This document shows, piece after piece, positions 1-5,166 of a DNA stretch of 9,329 bases. A program made the translations under genes and the position numbers. Under the pieces are notes generated by a model, which was not told the origin of the DNA, searched no databases, and worked only from the letters and a program-made list of their open reading frames with translations. Every line of letters begins with the position of its first letter. Positions within the stretch are counted from its first letter, which is position 1. This DNA comes from JABEVB01 sp049965775 (GTDB lineage: Bacteria > Planctomycetota > Phycisphaerae > WQYP01), in assembly GCA_049965775.1 (NCBI GenBank), contig JBMFVX010000123.1:1-9329 (forward strand). Direction: 5' to 3'.

Positions 1-1
1 C

Positions 2-52
2 CATGACTTCCACGGCGACTGGAACTATACGATCACGCCACGTCAACCGTAG
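2..52 (+). CDS. C-terminal tail of a probable ISAzo13-like transposase (5' part outside window)
   Basis: The frame is open from the window edge and ends at a TAG at 50-52. The visible residues are HDFHGDWNYTITPRQP. An FH-(G/P)-(D/E)-WNYTI ending is, from memory, typical of the C-terminus of ISAzo13-family DDE transposases, often annotated 'Rhodopirellula transposase'. A terminal-repeat-like sequence starts three bases after the stop, as expected when a transposase gene runs to the right end of its IS. That repeat also matches the ends of a MITE at 4817-4981. Only 16 residues are visible, so the catalytic domain cannot be inspected and I cannot tell whether the full gene is intact. A coincidental open frame is possible, but the adjacent repeat argues against it. 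Confidence 0.55.
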   Translation, partial: HDFHGDWNYTITPRQP

Positions 53-54
53 CG

Positions 55-73
55 GTTATTTGTTTACGCGCCC
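55..73 (+). repeat. Right terminal repeat of the IS, followed by TTA
   Basis: The 19-mer GTTATTTGTTTACGCGCCC matches the right end of the 165-bp element at 4963-4981 (GTTATTTCTTTACAGGCCC) at 16 of 19 positions. Both are followed immediately by TTA (74-76 here, 4982-4984 there). It begins three bases after the transposase stop codon. I infer that it is the right inverted repeat of the IS, with TTA as the target-site duplication. The left end lies outside the window, so the duplication cannot be confirmed here. Confidence 0.6.
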
Positions 74-142
74 TTAGCCTTGTGCTTGCCGGGCCGCACT
101 CTTTTGGCACACGATTGACGGGGCATAAACAACACTCGTACC

Positions 143-808
143 ATGCCTGTGATGGGACATCCCTCAGCAATCGCTCCCTTACTTACGCTGGCCGCCCTGG
201 CCATAGGCCTGCTGCTGGGGTTTTTGCTGCGTCGTCAAACAGGCATTGCTGCGTCCAGGGGTGAAGCGCTGGTCGCCAATGAAATTGAGGCCAAGTTTCG
301 TCAGCCGCATGTGCTCATTAACAATGTCACGCTGCCCACACCGGATGGCACCTCGCAGATAGACCATATTCTCGTGTGCCGTGCGGGAGTGTACGTTATT
401 GAAACCAAGCACTATCAAGGTTGGATATTCGGCGATGCAGGTCAGTCGCGATGGATGCAGGTGCTGTATCGGCGAAAGTCGCCGTTTCAAAATCCGCTGC
501 ACCAGAACCACGGCCATGTGCGGGCGCTTAAGGCGTGCCTCAAGATGCCAGGTGTGCCGATTACGTCCTTGGTTGTGTTTACCGGAACGGCCAGATTTCA
601 AACCCCGCGCGACCCGGCGGTGCTGCTGTTGAACGAGCTGATTCCCCGGCTTTTGCAGGCGCAGCCAGTTGCTATGGACGAAACGCAAATGGCCTGCATC
701 GTTGGCCGCATTGAAATGGCTCGCCGCCGCCGCTCGCTTGAAACCGATGAATATCACCTGAGTTTTGTACGCTCGCGGATGAAAGCATATCGCCATCGCG
801 GCCGATGA
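143..808 (+). CDS. Membrane-anchored NERD-domain protein (nuclease-related)
   Basis: This 221-residue protein has one N-terminal hydrophobic segment (about residues 9-29), then arginines, then a NERD domain (about 38-155). Visible NERD signatures are GE at 40-41, QIDHILV at 72-78, YVIETK at 84-89, GWIFG at 93-97, FQNPLHQN at 115-122 and a following H-x5-L helix. D74, E87 and K89 lie where the PD-(D/E)xK-like nuclease-related fold has its acidic and lysine residues. The family is often linked to DNA processing, but its reaction is poorly defined. The C-terminal part (156-221) is basic and arginine-rich, and the zinc-ribbon seen in many NERD proteins is absent. The single helix suggests a membrane anchor with the domain in the cytoplasm. 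No strong Shine-Dalgarno precedes either ATG (143 or 152), so the start is uncertain by three codons. It lies just right of an IS end and convergent with the lipoprotein gene. Confidence 0.85.
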   Translation: MPVMGHPSAIAPLLTLAALAIGLLLGFLLRRQTGIAASRGEALVANEIEAKFRQPHVLINNVTLPTPDGTSQIDHILVCRAGVYVIETKHYQGWIFGDAGQSRWMQVLYRRKSPFQNPLHQNHGHVRALKACLKMPGVPITSLVVFTGTARFQTPRDPAVLLLNELIPRLLQAQPVAMDETQMACIVGRIEMARRRRSLETDEYHLSFVRSRMKAYRHRGR

Positions 809-829
809 GGCGCGGTAAAGTAAAGCAAT

Positions 830-847
830 GTCGGGCTAATGCTCGAC
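830..847. terminator. Possible weak bidirectional terminator hairpin between convergent genes
   Basis: GTCGGGC-TAAT-GCTCGAC can form a 7-bp stem (one G-U pair as RNA) with a four-base loop. It lies in the 48-bp gap between the NERD and lipoprotein stop codons. Neither side has a clear U-tract, although the minus strand continues with a T-enriched stretch. Position is the main support. Confidence 0.35.
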
Positions 848-856
848 CGGCATCAA

Positions 857-2530
857 TCAAAACGGCAAGAATGGATTCAGTTGTTTGGCGGCCTTGGCAT
901 CGTCCGAGGCGGCCGAGAGCAGGGCAGCAGCCTGCGCCGGGTTGCTCGTAACGCCCGCGTAGGTCGTTTCAACAATAGATTTAAGTGCCGGCGTGAGCCA
1001 TTTTACCGGCGATTGGCCGGAGGGGTAGGCGATGGCCGCTTGTTTCAGGTCTGACAGAGCCTGCTTGAGCGCGGCGGTAGCAGCAGTACGGTATTGTTCA
1101 ACTTGTTTGCTGGTGGGTGCGGTCATAGGGCTGGTGCTGTTAATAACCGCATAAGCCTTGCCAGCATCGGAGGCTGTTTGTGCGGCAAGCGTGCCGGCTA
1201 TTACGCGAAGCCAATCTGCCTGGCCTGCCCGCAGGTCGGCAACGGCTTGGTAAATGTCCAGCAGGCATTCGGTGGTTTTGTCTTCCTGAACAGTCACCAG
1301 CGGGTCAAATGCACTCATGCCTTTGGCGGTTAGTTGCTGCGCTTCAACGTAATGCATTCTCTGTTCGTTGGCGGCGAGGCTTAGATTGCTCCGGGCGGCA
1401 CGAGCGGCTGCCGCTGCAACTGCTGCCTGTTTGTCGGCTGAATGATAGAGTGATTCGAGAGATATCAGTTGTTGCTGCAGAGTAGGCACTTTGCTGTGAG
1501 GGTTATTGATGAGGGCCTGCACCCGCGCGGTGAGCGCCTGGGCCTGCTCGCTCATGCCAGCGGCATAGGCTTTGGCCGCCTTGTCGGCCTCGGTCAGGTC
1601 GCTTACCTGCCGCTTGGCGGCCGCCAGAGCGGACGCGGCCATTGTGGCGTCTGCCTGGGCGTTGGCAAGCTGAAGGCTAAGGTCTTCAACCTGCTGGCTT
1701 AGCGCTGCGGCGGTATTAAACTTGGCAACCGACTGCTTAAATAGCGTTAGCGACGTATCGCCGGTGGTAACGTGCGATTTATCCTGCAGAGCCATGCCCT
1801 GGCTGATGAGCGTCATGCGATCGGCCTTGCGGCGGGTGATTTTCGCCTCAAGGGCTGCCACCTGGGCCGCCGCTGTTTGAGCAGTCGCGTCCGCCTGGCT
1901 TTGGGCCTGCTGCGCAGCGGCAAGCTGCGAAGCATAAGCATTACCGCCTTGCGCGGCGGTTTGCAGCGGGGCCATCTGAGCCTGATAGCCGGCAACCTTG
2001 AGCGACTCCAACGCGACATGATCGGATTGGAATCGTATGTTGTTTACCTTGGCGCTTGCGTTCAGTAACGCCCGCTCCGATTCTGCCAGTTTGACAAAGC
2101 CCGCTTGGCTAAGAAGAAGCTCTTTATACTGATAGCTGAGTGCGGGCGATTGCAGCGCCTCGTGAAGGATTTGGTCTGCGGTATGAAGATCGCGCTCGAC
2201 TGACTGTGGCTGTAGATAGGCCGAAGGATTGTGCCGCGCCTGACGCTTCTGTTGCTGCACATAGCTCATAAGGGCGCTATGCGACATGATGGGTTGGCTT
2301 AACATGCCCGGAAAGCTGGCTTTGGGCCGAAAGTCGCCGGCGCTGGCGGTGAGTCTGGAGGCTTTGTTGCTGGCCTTTAAGGCTTGCGAATCGGATTTAT
2401 TGGCCGATCCGTAGCCACAGCCGGCCAAGCCCCCAAGCGTCGCCGTAAGCGCGAGGCTCAAGCAGGCTCGCTGCCACCGCTGCATTGCCCCTTGGGATGA
2501 CACGTGGACTGCTGTTTTGCTATGATCCAT
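857..2530 (-). CDS. Alanine-rich coiled-coil lipoprotein, function unknown
   Basis: The start at 2530 gives 557 residues. It is preceded by GGGGTG eight bases upstream. An in-frame ATG at 2485 would give a textbook lipoprotein signal peptide (MQRWQRACLSL..., lipobox LAGC, Cys at its residue 23), but its AAGGGG lies only two bases away. A frame extension to 2608 runs through a leader hairpin and is unlikely. With the 2530 start the lipobox Cys is residue 38, followed by G-Y-G-S, consistent with a lipid anchor. The mature protein is rich in Ala, Gln, Lys and Ser. It contains long heptad-like helical stretches at about 199-250, 275-340 and 350-405, which suggest an extended coiled coil. A cysteine-poor helical C-terminal part follows. 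I recognise no enzyme motif. Plausible roles are cell-envelope spacer, structural or trafficking protein. It appears monocistronic, with its own promoter at 2631-2659. Confidence 0.8.
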   Translation of the reverse strand: MDHSKTAVHVSSQGAMQRWQRACLSLALTATLGGLAGCGYGSANKSDSQALKASNKASRLTASAGDFRPKASFPGMLSQPIMSHSALMSYVQQQKRQARHNPSAYLQPQSVERDLHTADQILHEALQSPALSYQYKELLLSQAGFVKLAESERALLNASAKVNNIRFQSDHVALESLKVAGYQAQMAPLQTAAQGGNAYASQLAAAQQAQSQADATAQTAAAQVAALEAKITRRKADRMTLISQGMALQDKSHVTTGDTSLTLFKQSVAKFNTAAALSQQVEDLSLQLANAQADATMAASALAAAKRQVSDLTEADKAAKAYAAGMSEQAQALTARVQALINNPHSKVPTLQQQLISLESLYHSADKQAAVAAAAARAARSNLSLAANEQRMHYVEAQQLTAKGMSAFDPLVTVQEDKTTECLLDIYQAVADLRAGQADWLRVIAGTLAAQTASDAGKAYAVINSTSPMTAPTSKQVEQYRTAATAALKQALSDLKQAAIAYPSGQSPVKWLTPALKSIVETTYAGVTSNPAQAAALLSAASDDAKAAKQLNPFLPF

Positions 2531-2593
2531 GGCCAAAACACCCCGATAAAAGATATTCAGTCCTGTTTGAGCAAGGATTAGCCGCCCATCCTG

Positions 2594-2618
2594 TGCCCGC
2601 ACGGGCAAAAAAGCCCGT
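2594..2618 (-). other. Overlapping alternative hairpins in the lipoprotein gene leader
   Basis: Two 6-bp stems share one arm. On the minus strand ACGGGC-T6-GCCCGT (2618-2601) can form, or TGCCCG-TG-CGGGCA (2607-2594), but not both. They lie between the predicted transcription start (about 2624) and the start codon at 2530. Neither has a downstream U-tract, so they are not classical terminators. A regulatory role is speculative. Confidence 0.35.
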
Positions 2619-2630
2619 CAATAACCTTGG

Positions 2631-2659
2631 TTAATACCACCATCAGTCAAAATCGTCAA
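2631..2659 (-). promoter_or_regulatory. Sigma70-type promoter of the lipoprotein gene
   Basis: On the minus strand TTGACG (2659-2654) and TATTAA (2636-2631) are separated by exactly 17 bases. This is 5/6 and 4/6 agreement with the consensus hexamers. It would start transcription near 2624 and give a leader of about 95 nt before the ATG at 2530. Confidence 0.5.
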
Positions 2660-2846
2660 CAAAAAAGTGGATCAGATTGCCGGCGATCGCCAAATTTACC
2701 GTCCGCAAAGCCGATTTTATCCGTCGCAGCCTGCCCGCAGCCGGCAAAGGGCCTCATCGCGCCAGAACCGTGCGTCGGGGGGATGCGAAAATTGGTTGAG
2801 CTAATTTGCGCGGCGATTTACCAATGCGTGCTGGTTTGGCCGGACG
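2660..2846. other. Intergenic stretch downstream of the RIC gene
   Basis: I see no convincing gene in this stretch between the RIC stop and the lipoprotein promoter. On the minus strand ATTGGT (2825-2820) and ACCAAT (2796-2791) can pair across a 23-base loop and are followed by TTTT. This is a weak candidate terminator for the RIC gene. A GGCGATCGCC palindrome at 2682-2691 is unremarkable. The stretch is more AT-rich in places than the genes around it. Confidence 0.3.
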
Positions 2847-3560
2847 TTACGCATGGGCCTTATGTCCCCTGGAAACGCTCCGGGGGAACAAAATATTGTT
2901 TTCTTTATGAACATGAAGGTAAGTATCATTCTCTATTTGCCGCAGAGCATCGAGCGCGGCAACAAATGTGTTGCAGGCATCCGGTGGTGGAGTGTAGTTG
3001 TTGCTCAGTTGCCGCATGGCCTCAAGATCAGCTCCGGCGCGGTCGTGCTCATGCTCCATTATGGCTACAGGCTGGTCAACTTCCTGTGAGCGATCACCTT
3101 CGTCTATCCGCCGAATGCGCGGGAACAAAATGCGTTCCTCTTTAAACATGTGTGCATCCATCTCGGCGGCAAAGCGGTCAAACGTGGCCTTAAGTTCCGC
3201 CAGCCAGACATGTCTCGCTCCATGAGCATGGAGGGTACGGCCAAGCAGGGTTGCAACGCGTGGTAATTCGGTTTTGAGGAAGGCGTGGTGCGTTTGCTCA
3301 ATGTGATTGGCAAGGTCGCTTAGCGTGGATGTGCTCCAATCGCACTGGTCAGGCATGGGTTGAGCGCTGTGCAAAGCCGCTAACACCTCTTCGGTTTGCA
3401 GGCCGCGTTTGTTGCAGGCCTGTTGCAGTGTAGCCTTGCCGCCGCAGCAATAGTCAATGCCATATTTTTCAAAAATGCGCGAGCGTGCGGGGTCTTGACG
3501 CACCCACTCGGCGACCGTATTGGTCAGGTTAAGACTTGGTTGGGATGCAGCTGCGGTCAT
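2847..3560 (-). CDS. ric: RIC-type iron-sulfur cluster repair di-iron protein (YtfE/ScdA family)
   Basis: This 237-residue cytoplasmic protein has the two-domain RIC layout. An N-terminal ScdA_N domain (about 10-65) carries the paired cysteines in YGIDYCCGG (C38, C39). A hemerythrin-like four-helix domain follows (about 80-228). Candidate di-iron ligands are H86, H113, H137-x3-E141, H172 and H216-x3-E220. Their spacing matches the histidine/glutamate set known for E. coli YtfE. RIC proteins help restore iron-sulfur clusters damaged by NO or oxidants, and a NO-reducing activity has also been proposed. Length is close to the usual 220-245 residues. The start is well fixed by AGAGGTGA about five bases before the ATG. 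It is divergent from two hemerythrin genes, with a promoter and a palindrome between them. NO-responsive control is therefore inferred, not shown. Confidence 0.93.
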   Translation of the reverse strand: MTAAASQPSLNLTNTVAEWVRQDPARSRIFEKYGIDYCCGGKATLQQACNKRGLQTEEVLAALHSAQPMPDQCDWSTSTLSDLANHIEQTHHAFLKTELPRVATLLGRTLHAHGARHVWLAELKATFDRFAAEMDAHMFKEERILFPRIRRIDEGDRSQEVDQPVAIMEHEHDRAGADLEAMRQLSNNYTPPPDACNTFVAALDALRQIENDTYLHVHKENNILFPRSVSRGHKAHA

Positions 3561-3585
3561 ATGTCACCTCTTTGGCGTTTAACTG

Positions 3586-3604
3586 GGCCGGCTTCATACC
3601 GGCC
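3586..3604 (-). other. Leader hairpin of the RIC gene
   Basis: A perfect 6-bp stem GGCCGG/CCGGCC with a 7-base loop lies between the predicted -10 box (3615-3620) and the Shine-Dalgarno of ric. It would fall at the very 5' end of the transcript. It could stabilise the mRNA, but there is no U-tract and no recognised riboswitch fold. Confidence 0.4.
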
Positions 3605-3614
3605 TTCTAAATAG

Positions 3615-3643
3615 AGCATAGCAGAAACAATTATGGAGTTCAA
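3615..3643 (-). promoter_or_regulatory. Candidate sigma70-type promoter of ric
   Basis: On the minus strand TTGAAC (3643-3638) and TATGCT (3620-3615) are separated by 17 bases, with 4/6 matches each. The -35 box lies directly beside the palindrome at 3645-3659, so a regulator bound there would touch RNA polymerase. Confidence 0.45.
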
Positions 3644-3644
3644 G

Positions 3645-3659
3645 ATACAAATAGTGTAT
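3645..3659. promoter_or_regulatory. Palindromic operator candidate ATACA-N5-TGTAT between divergent genes
   Basis: This is a perfect 5+5 inverted repeat around a five-base AT-rich centre, in the gap between ric (-) and the first hemerythrin gene (+). It abuts the -35 box of the ric promoter and overlaps the candidate -10 box (3657-3662) of the hemerythrin promoter. AT-rich palindromes at such genes are commonly bound by NO-responsive regulators such as NsrR (Rrf2 family) or FNR/NnrR-type proteins. The sequence fits neither consensus closely, so the regulator is unidentified. Confidence 0.4.
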
Positions 3660-3662
3660 TAT
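3657..3662 (+). promoter_or_regulatory. Candidate -10 box for the hemerythrin operon
   Basis: TATTAT agrees with TATAAT at 5 of 6 positions and lies about 74 bases before the preferred start at 3736. No good -35 box is found at 16-18 bases, which would suit an activator-dependent or weak promoter. It overlaps the palindrome at 3645-3659. Confidence 0.35.
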
Positions 3663-3735
3663 GATGCTGTCGGTTATGTTGCCGCCAGCCCGTCTGCTAA
3701 GATGCGAGGTGGAAAAGACTCGTGAGGTCGCGTTT

Positions 3736-4260
3736 ATGACAGCTCAACGCCATCATCCCCCGCTAAAACGCCACCAAAGCCTGCAGCCGTTCTCACGCGA
3801 TCATTTTATTGGTCTCAAGGCCGCAAATCGTCTGGTGGACGCCGCGGCCGGGGATCCAGTCGCTCGTGCGGCTGCGGTAAGCTATTTTTATGACTGCTGG
3901 AATGCCGAAATTGCCGAGCACTTTACGCAGGAAGAGCAACTCTTAATCGGCTTGATGCTGCCGCCCGAAATCGCCCAATTGCGGCACGAGCATAATGAAA
4001 TTCGCACGCTCGCTGAAGCGGGCGGGGTTAAGTCGGCAAGCCGGCCGCCGTCTGGCCCCTGGTGTAAAGAGTTGGGGCAAAAGCTCCACGACCACATACG
4101 ATGGGAAGAACGCGTGTTGTTTGGTGCCATACAAAATCGAGCTACGGCCGGGCAGTTGGCCGCTCTCGCCGAGTCTACCGCAGCGATAGAAAAGCGCCGT
4201 CCCGGACTTCGCATTCGGCGCGGCAAACAATCGCTGGGTGGGCGATCGCCCAACGTTTAG
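3736..4260 (+). CDS. Hemerythrin-domain protein, first of tandem pair
   Basis: The start at 3736 gives 174 residues and is chosen because GAGGT lies seven bases upstream. The open frame reaches back to 3661, but that ATG overlaps the promoter/operator region and has no ribosome site. The protein is a hemerythrin-like four-helix bundle with ligand pattern H23, H62-x3-E66 (HFTQEE), H84/H86 (RHEHNEIR) and H120-x3-E124 (DHIRWEE), as expected for a non-haem di-iron site. The opening KRHQSLQPFSRDHFIGL resembles that of small bacterial hemerythrin-like proteins. The usual LFP after the last ligand helix is LFG here (128-130). The basic C-terminal tail (154-174) is probably unstructured. Such proteins bind O2 or NO, or deliver or store iron, in the cytoplasm. 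Which of these applies here is unknown. It is followed 16 bp later by a second hemerythrin gene, so the two are probably co-transcribed. Confidence 0.87.
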   Translation: MTAQRHHPPLKRHQSLQPFSRDHFIGLKAANRLVDAAAGDPVARAAAVSYFYDCWNAEIAEHFTQEEQLLIGLMLPPEIAQLRHEHNEIRTLAEAGGVKSASRPPSGPWCKELGQKLHDHIRWEERVLFGAIQNRATAGQLAALAESTAAIEKRRPGLRIRRGKQSLGGRSPNV

Positions 4261-4276
4261 CATGAGGATTTGTTTT

Positions 4277-4834
4277 ATGCCTATAAATATTGGTGACAAA
4301 CCGCAGGCAGATTTTAATCACCCGCTCGACCTGATGATGGATTGCCACCGCCGCATCGAGCGATTCCTGCTTGTGCTGCAAAAAGTTGCGCAAGCCCCTG
4401 TACTCGACGAGCCAAATCGTGCGGCCCTGCGAGCCGCGCTCGACTATTTTAAAATCTCCGGCCCGCGGCACAACCAGGATGAAGAGCAATCGCTGCTTCC
4501 GGCGATGCGGGCCAGTGGTAACGTTGCGGTGGCGGAGGTTGTCGTTCAATTGAATCGCCTTGCGGCCGATCATGTCATCGCCGAAGAGTTGCATCAGCGC
4601 CTTGGCGTACTTGCCGAAGAGTGGCTGAGTACCAGCGTTATTTCCGAAGAGAATCGGCGGGAACTCAAGGGCCTTATTGCGTCGCTGATTGGCTTGTACC
4701 AGCCGCATATCGCCATGGAAGAGCAGGAAATATTTCCGCTGGCATCGCGTGTGTTGGCGCCGCAGGCCCTGACCGCCATAGGCGAACAGATGCGCCAGCG
4801 CCGGCAAAGCCGTTTAGGGCCTGTAAAGAAATAA
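4277..4834 (+). CDS. Hemerythrin-domain protein, second of tandem pair; C-terminus rewritten by a MITE
   Basis: This 185-residue protein starts at 4277, after TGAGGAT with eight bases of spacing. An upstream in-frame ATG at 4238 lies inside the previous gene and is not preferred. The di-iron pattern is H24 (CHRRIERF), H65-x3-E69 (RHNQDEEQ), H99 (DHVIAEELH) and H144-x3-E148 (PHIAMEEQEIFP), the canonical hemerythrin arrangement. It is divergent enough from its neighbour that it is not a recent duplicate. The last codons GGG CCT GTA AAG AAA TAA (residues GPVKK and stop) lie inside the terminal repeat of the 165-bp element at 4817-4981. Codon Leu180 (TTA) is the target-site duplication. Removing the element and one TTA gives an end of L-D-R-T-A-Y-L and a stop at 5003-5005, nearly the same length. 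All ligands lie well upstream, so the protein is probably still functional. The role is O2/NO binding or iron handling alongside ric and the first hemerythrin. Confidence 0.88.
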   Translation: MPINIGDKPQADFNHPLDLMMDCHRRIERFLLVLQKVAQAPVLDEPNRAALRAALDYFKISGPRHNQDEEQSLLPAMRASGNVAVAEVVVQLNRLAADHVIAEELHQRLGVLAEEWLSTSVISEENRRELKGLIASLIGLYQPHIAMEEQEIFPLASRVLAPQALTAIGEQMRQRRQSRLGPVKK

Positions 4835-4981
4835 CCTGTACGATCTGGCCGGTTCTTTTGGCCGCCGGCTTCGTTACTCGCTCCTTACAGACCCACCAGG
4901 CGGGGTATGCGCGTCGCTCGCGCCTCGCCGACGGCCAAAATTCCTGCGCCATATGAGTACATGTTATTTCTTTACAGGCCC
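4817..4981. mobile_element. MITE-like non-autonomous element with 19-bp perfect TIRs and TTA duplication
   Basis: The left end GGGCCTGTAAAGAAATAAC (4817-4835) is the exact reverse complement of the right end (4963-4981). Pairing continues to a 25-bp arm with one mismatch (to CTGTAC/GTACAT). A second inner inverted repeat lies at 4856-4869 and 4927-4940, 13 of 14 positions. The element is flanked by TTA at 4814-4816 and 4982-4984, consistent with a 3-bp target-site duplication. It has no room for a transposase. Its ends match the IS end at 55-73 (16/19, same trailing TTA), so an ISAzo13-like transposase is the likely mobiliser. As RNA the whole element could fold into one long imperfect hairpin and may act as a terminator or stabiliser of the hemerythrin mRNA. 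The left end overlaps and terminates the preceding gene. Confidence 0.8.
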
Positions 4982-4984
4982 TTA

Positions 4985-5166
4985 GACCGCACCGCATACC
5001 TTTAACATTTTAATTTTGCTGCAAGAAGTGTGCTATCTGGTACACCGAACGCCCCCGACGTCCGCCTCGCGGCAGCGTAGCAAGCGAGTCCAGAGGCGCA
5101 GCGCCCCAAGCTCTACTTCTCACCTGCTCAACTCTCTCCTACTCTCGCGGCCCGCAGGCCGCGATC
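4985..5166. other. Intergenic stretch holding the displaced 3' end of a gene and GC-rich inverted repeats
   Basis: Positions 4985-5005 (GAC CGC ACC GCA TAC CTT TAA) look like the original last codons and stop of the hemerythrin gene, cut off by the element. An AT-rich stretch follows, then a GC-rich block at 5056-5106 with CGCCTC (5063-5068) pairing with GAGGCG (5093-5098) and CTCGC with GCGAG inside. The block may be an intergenic repeat, but no second copy is visible in the window. A pyrimidine-rich run (5110-5145) leads to the hairpin at 5145-5164. I see no gene here. Confidence 0.4.
5145..5164 (-). terminator. Strong hairpin after the class-V enzyme gene
   Basis: TCGCGGCC-CGCA-GGCCGCGA is a perfect 8-bp GC-rich stem with a 4-base loop. 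It begins two bases after the TAG (5169-5167) of the minus-strand gene. No U-tract follows on the minus strand, so it is a terminator or 3'-end stabiliser by position rather than a canonical intrinsic terminator. Confidence 0.5.

Noticed and set aside
179..796. Long minus-strand open frame (205 codons) opposite the NERD gene
   Set aside because: It is antisense to a clear NERD domain, has no ribosome site, and its translation is of low-complexity shadow type.
1180..2068. Several plus-strand open frames of 70-100 codons opposite the lipoprotein gene
   Set aside because: They overlap one another and lie opposite a continuous lipoprotein frame with lipobox and coiled-coil pattern. They are shadows of alanine-rich codons.
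2601..2618. ACGGGC-T6-GCCCGT hairpin as an intrinsic terminator
   Set aside because: The T-run is in the loop rather than after the stem on either strand, so it lacks terminator geometry.
2627..3145. Plus-strand open frame of 172 codons overlapping the 3' half of ric
   Set aside because: The opposite strand carries intact hemerythrin ligands of ric, and no family features appear in this translation.
2682..4252. Two GGCGATCGCC palindromes (2682-2691 and 4243-4252) as a HIP1-like signal
   Set aside because: Only two copies in the window, one within a coding region. This could be chance in GC-rich DNA.
4175..4807. Minus-strand open frame of 210 codons opposite the hemerythrin pair
   Set aside because: It is antisense to two genes with correct ligand motifs and ribosome sites.
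5063..5098. GC-rich CGCCTC/GAGGCG block as a CRISPR or REP array
   Set aside because: Only one copy is present, with no spacing pattern. It is at most a single intergenic repeat.
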